In this document: in pieces, positions 1-5,547 of the stretch
Numbering within the stretch: position 1 is the stretch's first letter
Layout of the letters: each line of letters begins with the position of its first letter
Source: SYHX01 sp049317645
Lineage (GTDB): Bacteria; Bacteroidota; Bacteroidia; UBA7662
Assembly: GCA_049317645.1 (NCBI GenBank)
Contig: JBMOHV010000084.1
Coordinates: 1 to 5,547 of the forward strand
Direction: 5' to 3'
DNA length: 5,547 bases
The notes under the pieces: generated by a model
Told to the model about the DNA's origin: nothing
What the model saw: the letters and a program-made list of their open reading frames with translations, nothing else
Databases searched by the model: none
Position numbers and translations under genes: made by a program

Positions 1-1330
1 CCAGGCCCTTCCGCACCATTTGCTGAACGGGAATTTTGGAAGTACAAACAAATTCGCAAAGGGCCATATCCTCCTCATCCAGCTCGTGCAGGCCTAGTTG
101 CTCCATCTCTTCAATATCCTGGTAGTGAATGGCCTTGAGCAGGTAGGTGGGTAGAACGTCCATGGGCAGGACTTTTTCGTACTGTCCCGTCATCACAAAA
201 GCCCTTTCTTCACCGTGGGTGTTGGTGTTGACTTCATAGGTACGCTTGCTCATCCAACCCGACAAGAAGGATTTGGAAATATCAGGGCGGGCATAGGAGG
301 GTAGGAGCCAGCCCAGGAATTCCAAATCGCGGCCCTCAGGAATCACACTCAGCTGGTCGTGATAAAAACCAAGGAATCCATCCGAAGACACTTGCTCACC
401 ACTCAGCACATCCCCTGATACGGCACGGTGATCACCGGGCTGTAAGCCAGCCGACTCCAACAATTCGTGCACCGAGCCACCCACCAAAGCCTGGGCATAA
501 CCGGGTTTGGTCAACGAGGAACCACCAACAGCCACCCAGCGCCGGGCATCGTAATACCCGGTCAAGAAAAGGCGACCCAAGATGATCACGTCAGCCGGGG
601 TCATGGTCCAAACACAATCACCTTTGGCAATCGGTGATAGATGATGCATTTGAATACCCACATTACCGCTGGGGTGGGGACCTTCAAAGGCCTGCTTTTG
701 GACCCCCGCAGCATTCGTGAAATGCGATGAGCGAGTCTTGGAAGCGTGCGTATTCACATGGACCTTCCCCGGGCATAATTGATTGAGGGCCTTGAGGCCT
801 TCGGCAAAAGCGGCCGGATCTTGGTCCACTTGAAAATCACGATCCGCAGCCATGGGCGCGGTATTAAAAGCAGAAACAACGATGCAACGGGGTTGGGCAT
901 CGGGTCGCGCCATGCGGTTGTAGGGCCGCTGACGCAGGTGGGCCCAGGCGCCCGCCATCATCATTTTGGCTTTGACTCCTTCGGCGCCCAAATCCTCCGG
1001 GCGGCCCGAACCAAAGTCCATGTAATGATTCTCTCCGTCGCCTTGGAGGACAATGGCTTCCAAAAGCCTTTTGGGGCCTCTTTGAATGGCCAGAACCTTG
1101 CCGCTCATGGGACTGCAAACAAAAAGGCCGGGCTGTTCCTTGTCCTCCAACAATGGAGTGCCCGCGCTGACCGCCCCCCCTTCTTCAACCAAAAGCCTGA
1201 ACTTTTGGTAGCGAAATACGGTGGGTCGAACGGCGCAGGTTCGGTTGGCAATGGAAAGCCGCGAGGAGGTGGCGGGGGTGCCGGCAAGTTGGATGTCGTA
1301 CCCTTTGCGAAGTCGGATGGTTGATGCCAT
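1..1330 (-). CDS. nqrA: Na(+)-translocating NADH-quinone reductase subunit A (partial, C-terminus cut by window edge)
   Basis: NqrA is the peripheral cytoplasmic-side subunit of the six-subunit Na+-NQR complex, which oxidises NADH, reduces quinone and exports Na+; NqrA takes part in quinone binding (family knowledge). Reading the minus strand from the ATG at 1330 gives 443 uninterrupted residues. The N-terminus RLRKGYDIQLAG (residues 6-17) matches the family start IKKGLDLPIAG. Other family landmarks are SPMSGKVLAIQRGPKRLLEA (73-92), GPHPSGNVG (217-225), VSGDVLSG (304-311), EGRDLEFLGW (332-341), THGEERAFV (371-379), YEKVLPMDVLPTYLL (384-398) and ELDEEDMALCEFVC (416-429). Family members are about 445-450 residues, so only a handful of C-terminal residues and the stop are missing. 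No frameshift is visible. In other genomes nqrA heads nqrABCDEF, so nqrB is expected beyond position 1. Its promoter lies immediately upstream. The divergence in the HIHF-like segment (225-231) is described under findings. The identification is very secure. Confidence 0.96.
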   Translation of the reverse strand, partial: MASTIRLRKGYDIQLAGTPATSSRLSIANRTCAVRPTVFRYQKFRLLVEEGGAVSAGTPLLEDKEQPGLFVCSPMSGKVLAIQRGPKRLLEAIVLQGDGENHYMDFGSGRPEDLGAEGVKAKMMMAGAWAHLRQRPYNRMARPDAQPRCIVVSAFNTAPMAADRDFQVDQDPAAFAEGLKALNQLCPGKVHVNTHASKTRSSHFTNAAGVQKQAFEGPHPSGNVGIQMHHLSPIAKGDCVWTMTPADVIILGRLFLTGYYDARRWVAVGGSSLTKPGYAQALVGGSVHELLESAGLQPGDHRAVSGDVLSGEQVSSDGFLGFYHDQLSVIPEGRDLEFLGWLLPSYARPDISKSFLSGWMSKRTYEVNTNTHGEERAFVMTGQYEKVLPMDVLPTYLLKAIHYQDIEEMEQLGLHELDEEDMALCEFVCTSKIPVQQMVRKGL

Positions 1331-1345
1331 GGTTGTAGTGCGGCC

Positions 1346-1379
1346 CAAAAATACACTCAGCAAACACTAGGAATTCAAA
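1346..1379 (-). promoter_or_regulatory. Bacteroidota-type promoter of nqrA (TTTG-N22-TATTTTTG)
   Basis: On the minus strand, TTTG at 1379-1376 is followed after 22 bases by TATTTTTG at 1353-1346. This is an exact match to the Bacteroidota housekeeping -33/-7 consensus (TTTG or TTG, about 17-23 bases, TAnnTTTG; established for Bacteroides and Flavobacterium). The last base of the -7 element is only 15 bases from the nqrA ATG, so transcription would start about 10-12 bases before the start codon, and no Shine-Dalgarno sequence fits in that leader. The position and orientation agree with the gene. Confidence 0.72.
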
Positions 1380-1403
1380 AAAGTCCTTGAATTATTTGGC
1401 CCA

Positions 1404-1457
1404 ATGAAAGAAAAAAGACATCAGCGCGGGCACGTTAAAGCCGATTCTAGCGTATGA
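1404..1457 (+). other. Possible 17-codon leader frame upstream of the Plug gene
   Basis: An ATG at 1404 opens a 17-codon frame (MKEKRHQRGHVKADSSV) that ends at TGA 1455-1457, in the same frame as the Plug gene and six bases before its ATG at 1464. The peptide is basic and has no signal-peptide character, so it does not look like a lost N-terminus of the secreted protein. The arrangement would allow translational coupling, but such a short frame can arise by chance and there is no Shine-Dalgarno sequence. Confidence 0.2.
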
Positions 1458-1463
1458 TTGGGT

Positions 1464-2756
1464 ATGGCGACGATGCCCCGTTTTTTTGCTTTGGCGCTGA
1501 GCCTCTTGGTTCGGGTTTCATGGAGCGCAGGTACCCCCGCTTTGGACCCCTACCTGGACCAGGTTTTGGCTTCCTCGATTGCCGGGGTCCGCATGCAGAC
1601 CGAATCCGACCCCTTTGCTTCCCCGGTTTGGGAGTTGGGCTCCAGCAACCCTCCTTTGGTTTTGCATTTTGATGATTTGGAAGGGGGTTATCGGCCTTAC
1701 ACCGTTCGGCTGGTCCCTTGTCGCCGGGATTGGACCCCCTCGGATTTGTTCGAGTCCCAAGCCTTTGAAGGCCTGGACCGGGAGCTCATCCAAGACCACC
1801 GGCCTTCGTTCAATACCTTGCAACGGTACACCCACTACAGCCATCCCATCCCTTCCGAGACCCTGCGCCCCAAGATTTCGGGGAATTTTGCTGTTTTGGT
1901 TTATGCCGACCAAGACCTTGAGGAACTCGTTCTGGTCCGGCGCTTGATGGTGCTCGAAAACCGGGTTTCGGTCGCGGCCCTGGTTCGAAGAACTTATGCG
2001 GGCCGTCAGGCTTTGAGCCATCAGCAATTGGAACTGGACTTGACCCCTGGTCGTTTGACAATCCAGCAACCGGTCCAGGACTTGAGCCTGCATGTTTTGC
2101 AAAACGGAGATTGGAACAGCCTCCGATCGGTGCCCCCCTTCCCCACCCTCCTGGGGCCTCAACAATGGACGTACCGAGCCGTGAATGAATTGGAATTTCC
2201 GGGAGGAAACGAATACCGAGCCGTGGACCTGCGAACTGTGCGCGCGCCTAGTCGGGGGGTGGAGCGGATCGTCCGAACAGTGGATGGCTACGAGGCTTGG
2301 GTCCAAACCGACCCCACCCGGGGCAACGGGACTCACCTAAGCCAAAAGGATTTGAACGGCCGATCCATGATCCAAAATTTCGAACAAAGGGTTCCGCACA
2401 CCGAATCGGAATATGTTTGGACGACATTTTCGTTGGAACCCGGTCCGGGCGAAACCTTGGAAGGGGTTTACCTCCAAATGGATTTGGGGCATCCCGCCTG
2501 CGATGAGACCATGGCCATGGAATGGCAAGCCGAAAGCGGACTCTGGGTCAAGTCCCTTTACCTCAAACAAGGCTTTTACGATTACCGATACCTAACCGGC
2601 CCGGAACCCTGCTCGGCGGTGTTGCTGGAAGGCTCCCATGCCGATACCGAAAACGACTACGAAGTGCTGGTTTACTACCACCCCCCGGCCGGCATGGCCT
2701 ACGATCGTTTGGTGGGCTACACCAAAATCAATTCCATGGGCCAGAAAAGCCGTTAG
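1464..2756 (+). CDS. Type IX secretion system Plug-like protein (DUF5103 family)
   Basis: In Flavobacterium, Plug is the periplasmic protein that closes the periplasmic end of the SprA outer-membrane translocon when no PorV shuttle is bound (published structure work). This 430-residue protein shows the family pattern throughout: PPLVLHFDDLEGGYRPY (63-79), VPCRRDWTPSDLF (84-96), SFNTLQRYTHY (115-125), SGNFAVLVY (139-147), a basic VRRLMVLENRVSV (158-170), LQNGDWNS (212-219), GGNEYRAVDLRTV (247-259), LSQKDLNGRSMIQN (292-305), then EGVYLQMDLG (333-342) and LYLKQGFYDYRYL (365-377). Residues 1-22 look like a signal peptide: a basic R6, a hydrophobic stretch interrupted by R17, and a small-residue end at WSAG, consistent with export. 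Start choice: the frame opens after TGA at 1455-1457. TTG 1458, ATG 1464 and ATG 1473 are all possible; I prefer ATG 1464, and 1473 also leaves a complete signal peptide. No T9SS genes are adjacent. It is probably a single-gene unit. Confidence 0.88.
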   Translation: MATMPRFFALALSLLVRVSWSAGTPALDPYLDQVLASSIAGVRMQTESDPFASPVWELGSSNPPLVLHFDDLEGGYRPYTVRLVPCRRDWTPSDLFESQAFEGLDRELIQDHRPSFNTLQRYTHYSHPIPSETLRPKISGNFAVLVYADQDLEELVLVRRLMVLENRVSVAALVRRTYAGRQALSHQQLELDLTPGRLTIQQPVQDLSLHVLQNGDWNSLRSVPPFPTLLGPQQWTYRAVNELEFPGGNEYRAVDLRTVRAPSRGVERIVRTVDGYEAWVQTDPTRGNGTHLSQKDLNGRSMIQNFEQRVPHTESEYVWTTFSLEPGPGETLEGVYLQMDLGHPACDETMAMEWQAESGLWVKSLYLKQGFYDYRYLTGPEPCSAVLLEGSHADTENDYEVLVYYHPPAGMAYDRLVGYTKINSMGQKSR

Positions 2757-2798
2757 TCAAACGCCCCTCCCCCACCACCTCGGGTAATCAATTTGTTG
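2757..2798. other. Short convergent intergenic gap with a C/G-rich tract, no hairpin terminator seen
   Basis: The stop codons of the Plug-like gene and the convergent PhoH gene are separated by only 42 bases. I could not find an inverted repeat followed by a T-run for either direction. The tract at 2764-2779 is pure C/T/A on the plus strand, with C-runs of 4, 5, 2 and 2. On the minus strand these become four G-runs separated by single bases, which could form a two-layer G-quadruplex in the 3' end of the phoH transcript. A C-rich, G-poor RNA from the Plug side would suit Rho-dependent ending. Both roles are inference. Confidence 0.35.
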
Positions 2799-4136
2799 TT
2801 AAAGTAGTTCGTTGGCCAAATTGGCCAATTCGGAGCGCTCCCCCTTTTCGAGGGTGACGTGGGCAAAAATCGATTGACCCTTGAGCTTATCCACCAGGTA
2901 CGAAAGACCGTTGGAATGGGCATCGAGGTAAGGGGTATCAATTTGGTTGATATCCCCGGTGAAAATGATTTTGGTTCCTTGACCTGCCCTGGAAATGATG
3001 GTTTTGACTTCGTGGGGGGTCAGGTTTTGGGCTTCGTCCACAATAAAACAAATGTTGGAAAAACTCCGACCGCGGATATACGCCAAGGGCACGATGCTGA
3101 GCTTTTCTTGCTGCTGCATTTCGGTAATGCGCTGGTAATCCTTGTCGTTCTCCGGAAATTGTTGCTGAATGAATTTGAGGTTATCGTATAGCGGCTCCAT
3201 GTAGGGATGCAGTTTGGACTTGATGTCCCCCGGCAGGTAACCAATGTCTTTGTTGCTCAAAGGCACGATGGGTCTGGCCAAGTAAATCTGCTTAAAAAGT
3301 CGCCTGGACTCCAGGGCAGCGGCAAGGGCCAAAAGGGTTTTACCGGTTCCGGCCATGCCTTGCAGCGTCACCAAACGAACCGATTCGTTAAGCAGGGCAT
3401 GCAGGGCAAAAGCCTGTTCCGCATTGCGGGGTTTGATGCCGTAGGCTAATCGCTTATCGACCCGAACCATTTCTTCACGGTACGCATCGTAACATCCCAT
3501 CACCGAGTCTTTTCCGTTCCTCAGAATAAAGTACTGATTGGCCTGAGGAATGGGCTGACCCATCTCTTTGATGGGGCAAAAGCCGTCTTTGTACAAACGA
3601 TCAATCACTACCGAGTCCATGCCCGTCCATACGGATTTGCCGGTATAAACCTCGTCCAGATTTTTGATTTTTCCGAAGCGGTAATCCTCCGATTCCAAGC
3701 CCATGGCTCTGGCCTTGATCCGTAGGTTCACATCCTTGGTTACCAAAACCACGGTGCGGTCGGGGTACTGTTCTTTGAGATGCAAGGCGGTGTTAAGAAT
3801 CCGGTGGTCTGCCTTGAATTGACCAAAAATCGTTTGGGCATCCATCGAAGCATCTTCGCGCATTTCGACCCTCAACCGCCCGCCCGATTCGCCGGGCAAG
3901 GGAATCCAATCCTGAAGGCGGTTGGCCTGTGAAAGCTGATCCAAAAAGCGAATAAATTCCCTGGCCTCAAAATTCAGGCTGTCGTTGCCTTTCTTGAATT
4001 GATCCAACTCTTCGAGGACCGTGATGGGCAGAGCAACATCGTGCTCATGAAAATTATTGACCGAATGATGATCATGAAGAAGAACCGAAGTGTCGAGAAC
4101 AAAGATTTTTTGGGGCTTGGGCTTGGCTTTTGGCAT
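2799..4136 (-). CDS. phoH2: PIN domain-PhoH family ATPase (PhoH2-type)
   Basis: This is a two-domain protein of 445 residues, the usual size for PhoH2/YlaK-type proteins, which join a PIN ribonuclease fold to a PhoH ATPase; mycobacterial PhoH2 has been reported as an ATP-dependent RNA helicase and ribonuclease. The N-terminal PIN domain (about 10-150) keeps all four expected acidic positions: D15 in VLDTSVLL, E43 in VLEELDQFK, D110 in KADHRIL and D135 in VTKDVNLRIKA. The C-terminal PhoH domain (about 235-445) has Walker A GMAGTGKT (260-267), Walker B FIVDEAQN (364-371, D367/E368) and the sensor-like TGDINQID (393-400). It starts at ATG 4136, followed by a Lys/Pro-rich leader; no signal peptide, so cytoplasmic. 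It stands alone between a convergent and a divergent neighbour; unlike the mycobacterial version, no antitoxin-like gene is beside it. No convincing promoter motif was found upstream. The family is certain; the cellular role in Bacteroidota is not established. Confidence 0.95.
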   Translation of the reverse strand: MPKAKPKPQKIFVLDTSVLLHDHHSVNNFHEHDVALPITVLEELDQFKKGNDSLNFEAREFIRFLDQLSQANRLQDWIPLPGESGGRLRVEMREDASMDAQTIFGQFKADHRILNTALHLKEQYPDRTVVLVTKDVNLRIKARAMGLESEDYRFGKIKNLDEVYTGKSVWTGMDSVVIDRLYKDGFCPIKEMGQPIPQANQYFILRNGKDSVMGCYDAYREEMVRVDKRLAYGIKPRNAEQAFALHALLNESVRLVTLQGMAGTGKTLLALAAALESRRLFKQIYLARPIVPLSNKDIGYLPGDIKSKLHPYMEPLYDNLKFIQQQFPENDKDYQRITEMQQQEKLSIVPLAYIRGRSFSNICFIVDEAQNLTPHEVKTIISRAGQGTKIIFTGDINQIDTPYLDAHSNGLSYLVDKLKGQSIFAHVTLEKGERSELANLANELL

Positions 4137-4144
4137 ACCCCGAA

Positions 4145-4178
4145 TTTACGCCCCAGCGCCCGCTCTTGCCTATCTTTG
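4145..4178 (+). promoter_or_regulatory. Bacteroidota-type promoter of the thiolase gene
   Basis: TATCTTTG at 4171-4178 is an exact match to the TAnnTTTG -7 element. It is preceded after 22 bases by TTTA at 4145-4148, one base off the TTTG -33 element, with the same spacing as the nqrA promoter. Transcription would start near 4182-4184, giving a leader of about 26 bases before the ATG at 4210. The leader is A/T-rich and has no Shine-Dalgarno sequence, as is usual in this phylum. Confidence 0.65.
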
Positions 4179-4209
4179 AAGCTCTCTTTCACCATTTAAC
4201 GATAAGTTC

Positions 4210-5451
4210 ATGCAACGCCCCCTTTCCCCTAACGACCCTTGCCTAGTCGCCGTAGCCCGCACCCCTATCGGCAGCATGGGTGGCTCCCTTGCCGGCCTAT
4301 CCGCAACGGCTTTGGGCAGCATCGCCATCGCCGCTGCTCTGGAAAGGGCGGGACTGAAAGCCTCCGCCGGAAGCGCTGATACCGCCCAAGGAGAAGAAGG
4401 GCGTATTCACGGGATTGACGAGGTGTACATGGGCAATGTCATCAGCGCCGGTTTGGGGCAGGCCCCGGCCACCCAGGCCGCCATTGGTGCCGGGATTTCC
4501 CGTCATACCCCCTTTACCACTGTCAACAAGGTCTGCGCATCGGGCATGAAGGCCGTGATGCTCGCTGCCCAATCCATTGAACTGGGTCAAAACCGGGTGG
4601 TGGTGGCCGGGGGCATGGAAAGCATGAGCCAGGTTCCTTATTACCTGGACAAAGCCCGCAACGGCTACCGCTTTGGCCACGGGCAATTGGTGGACGGCAT
4701 CCTCAAAGACGGACTCTGGGATGTGTACCACCAATACCACATGGGCAATGCCGCCGAATTATGCGCCCGGGAATTGAACATAACGCGCATTGCGCAGGAT
4801 GCCTACGCCATTGAGTCGTACCAACGGGCCGCCGCTGCCTGGTCCAACGGCAAATTCGCCTCCGAAATCGCCCCCGTTACCATCCCCGGACCCAAAGGCA
4901 GCACCACCACCGTCACCGAAGACGAAGACTATACCAAAGTCAATTTTGACAAGATCCCAGGCCTCAAACCGGTCTTTGAAAAGGAAGGCACCGTCACCGC
5001 GGCCAATGCCTCCAACCTCAACGACGGAGCCTCGGCCCTGGTCCTCATGTCCTACGCCGAAGCCCAGGCACGTGGTCTCCAACCCCTGGCCCGTATTCTG
5101 GGCTATGCCGACGCCCAACAAGCGCCGGAATGGTTTACCACCGCTCCCTCCAAGGCCATTCCCTTGGCCATGCACCGCGCCGGTATTACCCCTGAGCAAG
5201 TGGATTTCTACGAAATCAACGAAGCCTTTTCGGTCGTCTGCCTGGCCAACAACCAGCTCCTGGACCTGGATCCCTCCAAAGTCAATGTGTACGGTGGCGG
5301 TGTTTCCATCGGCCATCCCATCGGCAGCTCCGGTTGTCGCATCCTGGTGACCCTGACCTCCGTCCTTCACCAGGAAGGCGGACGCATTGGCGTGGCCGGT
5401 ATCTGCAACGGCGGCGGCGGCGCCTCCGCCATGGTCTTGGAACGACTATAA
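4210..5451 (+). CDS. Acetyl-CoA C-acetyltransferase (acetoacetyl-CoA thiolase, ACAT1-like)
   Basis: Thiolases of this group interconvert two acetyl-CoA and acetoacetyl-CoA (plus CoA) in fatty-acid or ketogenic amino-acid breakdown, or in biosynthesis. The 413-residue protein keeps the full catalytic set: nucleophile C109 in VNKVCASGMKA, N337-E338-A339-F340, H369 in GHPIGSSG and C399 in ICNGGGGASAM. Further matches to mitochondrial ACAT1 are VARTPIGSMGGSL (15-27), VVAGGMESMSQVPYYL, TVTAANASNLNDGASALVLM and the C-terminal ICNGGGGASAMVLERL, which are closer to ACAT1 than to PhaA-type enzymes. No targeting signal is visible, so it is cytoplasmic. Two oddities are an extra segment of about 14 residues (about 51-68) and F309-T310 where ACAT1 has Phe-Pro. 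The start ATG at 4210 puts the conserved RTPIG motif at the expected distance. It is transcribed alone from its own promoter, with no adjacent HMG-CoA, CoA-transferase or dehydrogenase gene to fix the pathway direction. Confidence 0.94.
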   Translation: MQRPLSPNDPCLVAVARTPIGSMGGSLAGLSATALGSIAIAAALERAGLKASAGSADTAQGEEGRIHGIDEVYMGNVISAGLGQAPATQAAIGAGISRHTPFTTVNKVCASGMKAVMLAAQSIELGQNRVVVAGGMESMSQVPYYLDKARNGYRFGHGQLVDGILKDGLWDVYHQYHMGNAAELCARELNITRIAQDAYAIESYQRAAAAWSNGKFASEIAPVTIPGPKGSTTTVTEDEDYTKVNFDKIPGLKPVFEKEGTVTAANASNLNDGASALVLMSYAEAQARGLQPLARILGYADAQQAPEWFTTAPSKAIPLAMHRAGITPEQVDFYEINEAFSVVCLANNQLLDLDPSKVNVYGGGVSIGHPIGSSGCRILVTLTSVLHQEGGRIGVAGICNGGGGASAMVLERL

Positions 5452-5493
5452 ACCGAGCTCACTAAAGATCAACCCAAATTGGCAAGAAGGAGG

Positions 5494-5501
5494 TATCTTT
5501 G
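5494..5501 (+). promoter_or_regulatory. Putative -7 promoter element for the downstream tRNA gene
   Basis: TATCTTTG at 5494-5501 matches TAnnTTTG exactly and is identical to the thiolase -7 box. It ends 21 bases before the tRNA 5' end, so the primary transcript would carry a leader of roughly 15-18 bases. There is no TTTG at the proper upstream spacing; the only nearby TTG (5479-5481) is 12 bases away, which is too close, so this is a half-supported promoter. Confidence 0.5.
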
Positions 5502-5522
5502 CCCGCAGCCCCAAACACCCAA

Positions 5523-5547
5523 GGTCGGGTGGCCGAGTGGCTAGGCA
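5523..5547 (+). tRNA. tRNA gene, 5' portion only (isotype undetermined; Cys favoured)
   Basis: The last 25 bases read as the 5' part of a tRNA: a seven-base acceptor strand GGTCGGG (5523-5529), TG at positions 8-9, D-stem GCC (5532-5534) pairing with GGC (5544-5546), and a nine-base D-loop GAGTGGCTA holding the conserved A14 and GG. The segment TGGCCGAGTGG fits the A-box consensus. The anticodon lies outside the window. The short D-loop and the A at position 26 resemble Bacteroidota tRNA-Cys more than tRNA-Ser or tRNA-Leu, which usually have longer D-loops, but this is a guess from memory. Confidence 0.78.

Noticed and set aside
1174..1180. C7 homopolymer in nqrA and T7 run at 1481-1487 in the Plug signal peptide as phase-variation tracts
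   Set aside because: Both are short and in frame, and neither gene is of a type known to phase-vary; ordinary codon use explains them.
779..1324. 181-codon plus-strand open frame opposite nqrA
   Set aside because: It is low-complexity Gly/Arg-rich, and the minus strand encodes an uninterrupted NqrA across the same bases.
1453..1460. TATGATTG as a -7 element for the Plug gene
   Set aside because: It has one mismatch to TAnnTTTG, no TTTG at a suitable distance upstream, and it overlaps the possible start codons.
1518..2336. Long 272-codon open frame antisense to the Plug-like gene
   Set aside because: Its translation has no recognisable domain, and it lies fully inside a gene with clear family motifs on the other strand; GC-rich codon use produces such mirror frames.
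2812..2830. Overlapping palindromes TTGGCCAA and AATTGGCCAATT, possible operator or terminator
   Set aside because: They lie inside the PhoH C-terminus and are explained by the repeated Leu-Ala-Asn codons; there is no adjacent T-run.
4141..4148. TAAATTCG (minus strand) as a -7 element for the PhoH gene
   Set aside because: It has one mismatch, lies only four bases from the ATG, and no -33 element is found at the proper distance.
4759..5370. 203-codon Gly-rich minus-strand frame inside the thiolase gene
   Set aside because: It is a shadow of the thiolase reading frame; the composition is Gly/Val-rich with no family signature.

Overview
The window comes from a member of the Bacteroidota, probably one with a moderately GC-rich genome. 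Three things support this. One gene encodes a DUF5103/Plug protein, a partner of the type IX secretion translocon, which is confined to this phylum. There is an NqrA subunit of the Na+-pumping NADH:quinone reductase. The intergenic regions carry exact copies of the Bacteroidota -7 promoter element TAnnTTTG, and no clear Shine-Dalgarno sequence precedes the coding starts. The genus cannot be named from this stretch.

Layout from left to right. (1) 1-1330, minus strand: nqrA, complete at its N-terminus and cut by the window edge a few residues before its expected C-terminus; nqrB and the rest of an nqr operon would lie outside the window to the left. (2) 1331-1463: a divergent intergenic region holding a clear nqrA promoter and a possible 17-codon upstream frame before the next gene. 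(3) 1464-2756, plus strand: a secreted T9SS Plug-like protein. (4) 2757-2798: a 42-base gap between convergent genes, with a C-rich (plus) / G-rich (minus) tract and no classic hairpin terminator. (5) 2799-4136, minus strand: a PIN-PhoH (PhoH2-type) nuclease/ATPase. (6) 4137-4209: a divergent gap carrying a good promoter for the next gene. (7) 4210-5451, plus strand: an acetoacetyl-CoA thiolase resembling mitochondrial ACAT1. (8) 5452-5522: a short spacer with a -7 element. (9) 5523-5547: the first 25 bases of a tRNA gene cut by the right edge.

The genes are mostly single units in alternating orientation. Apart from nqrA, which would head an operon running off the left edge, nothing suggests a shared pathway: respiration, protein secretion, RNA metabolism, acyl-CoA metabolism and a tRNA sit side by side as ordinary chromosomal housekeeping content. 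I see no mobile element, CRISPR array, toxin-antitoxin pair, defence system or biosynthetic cluster. The points worth a second look are small: an insertion and a specificity-site substitution in the thiolase, a very short nqrA leader, a possible G-quadruplex between the convergent genes, and the leader frame before the Plug gene.
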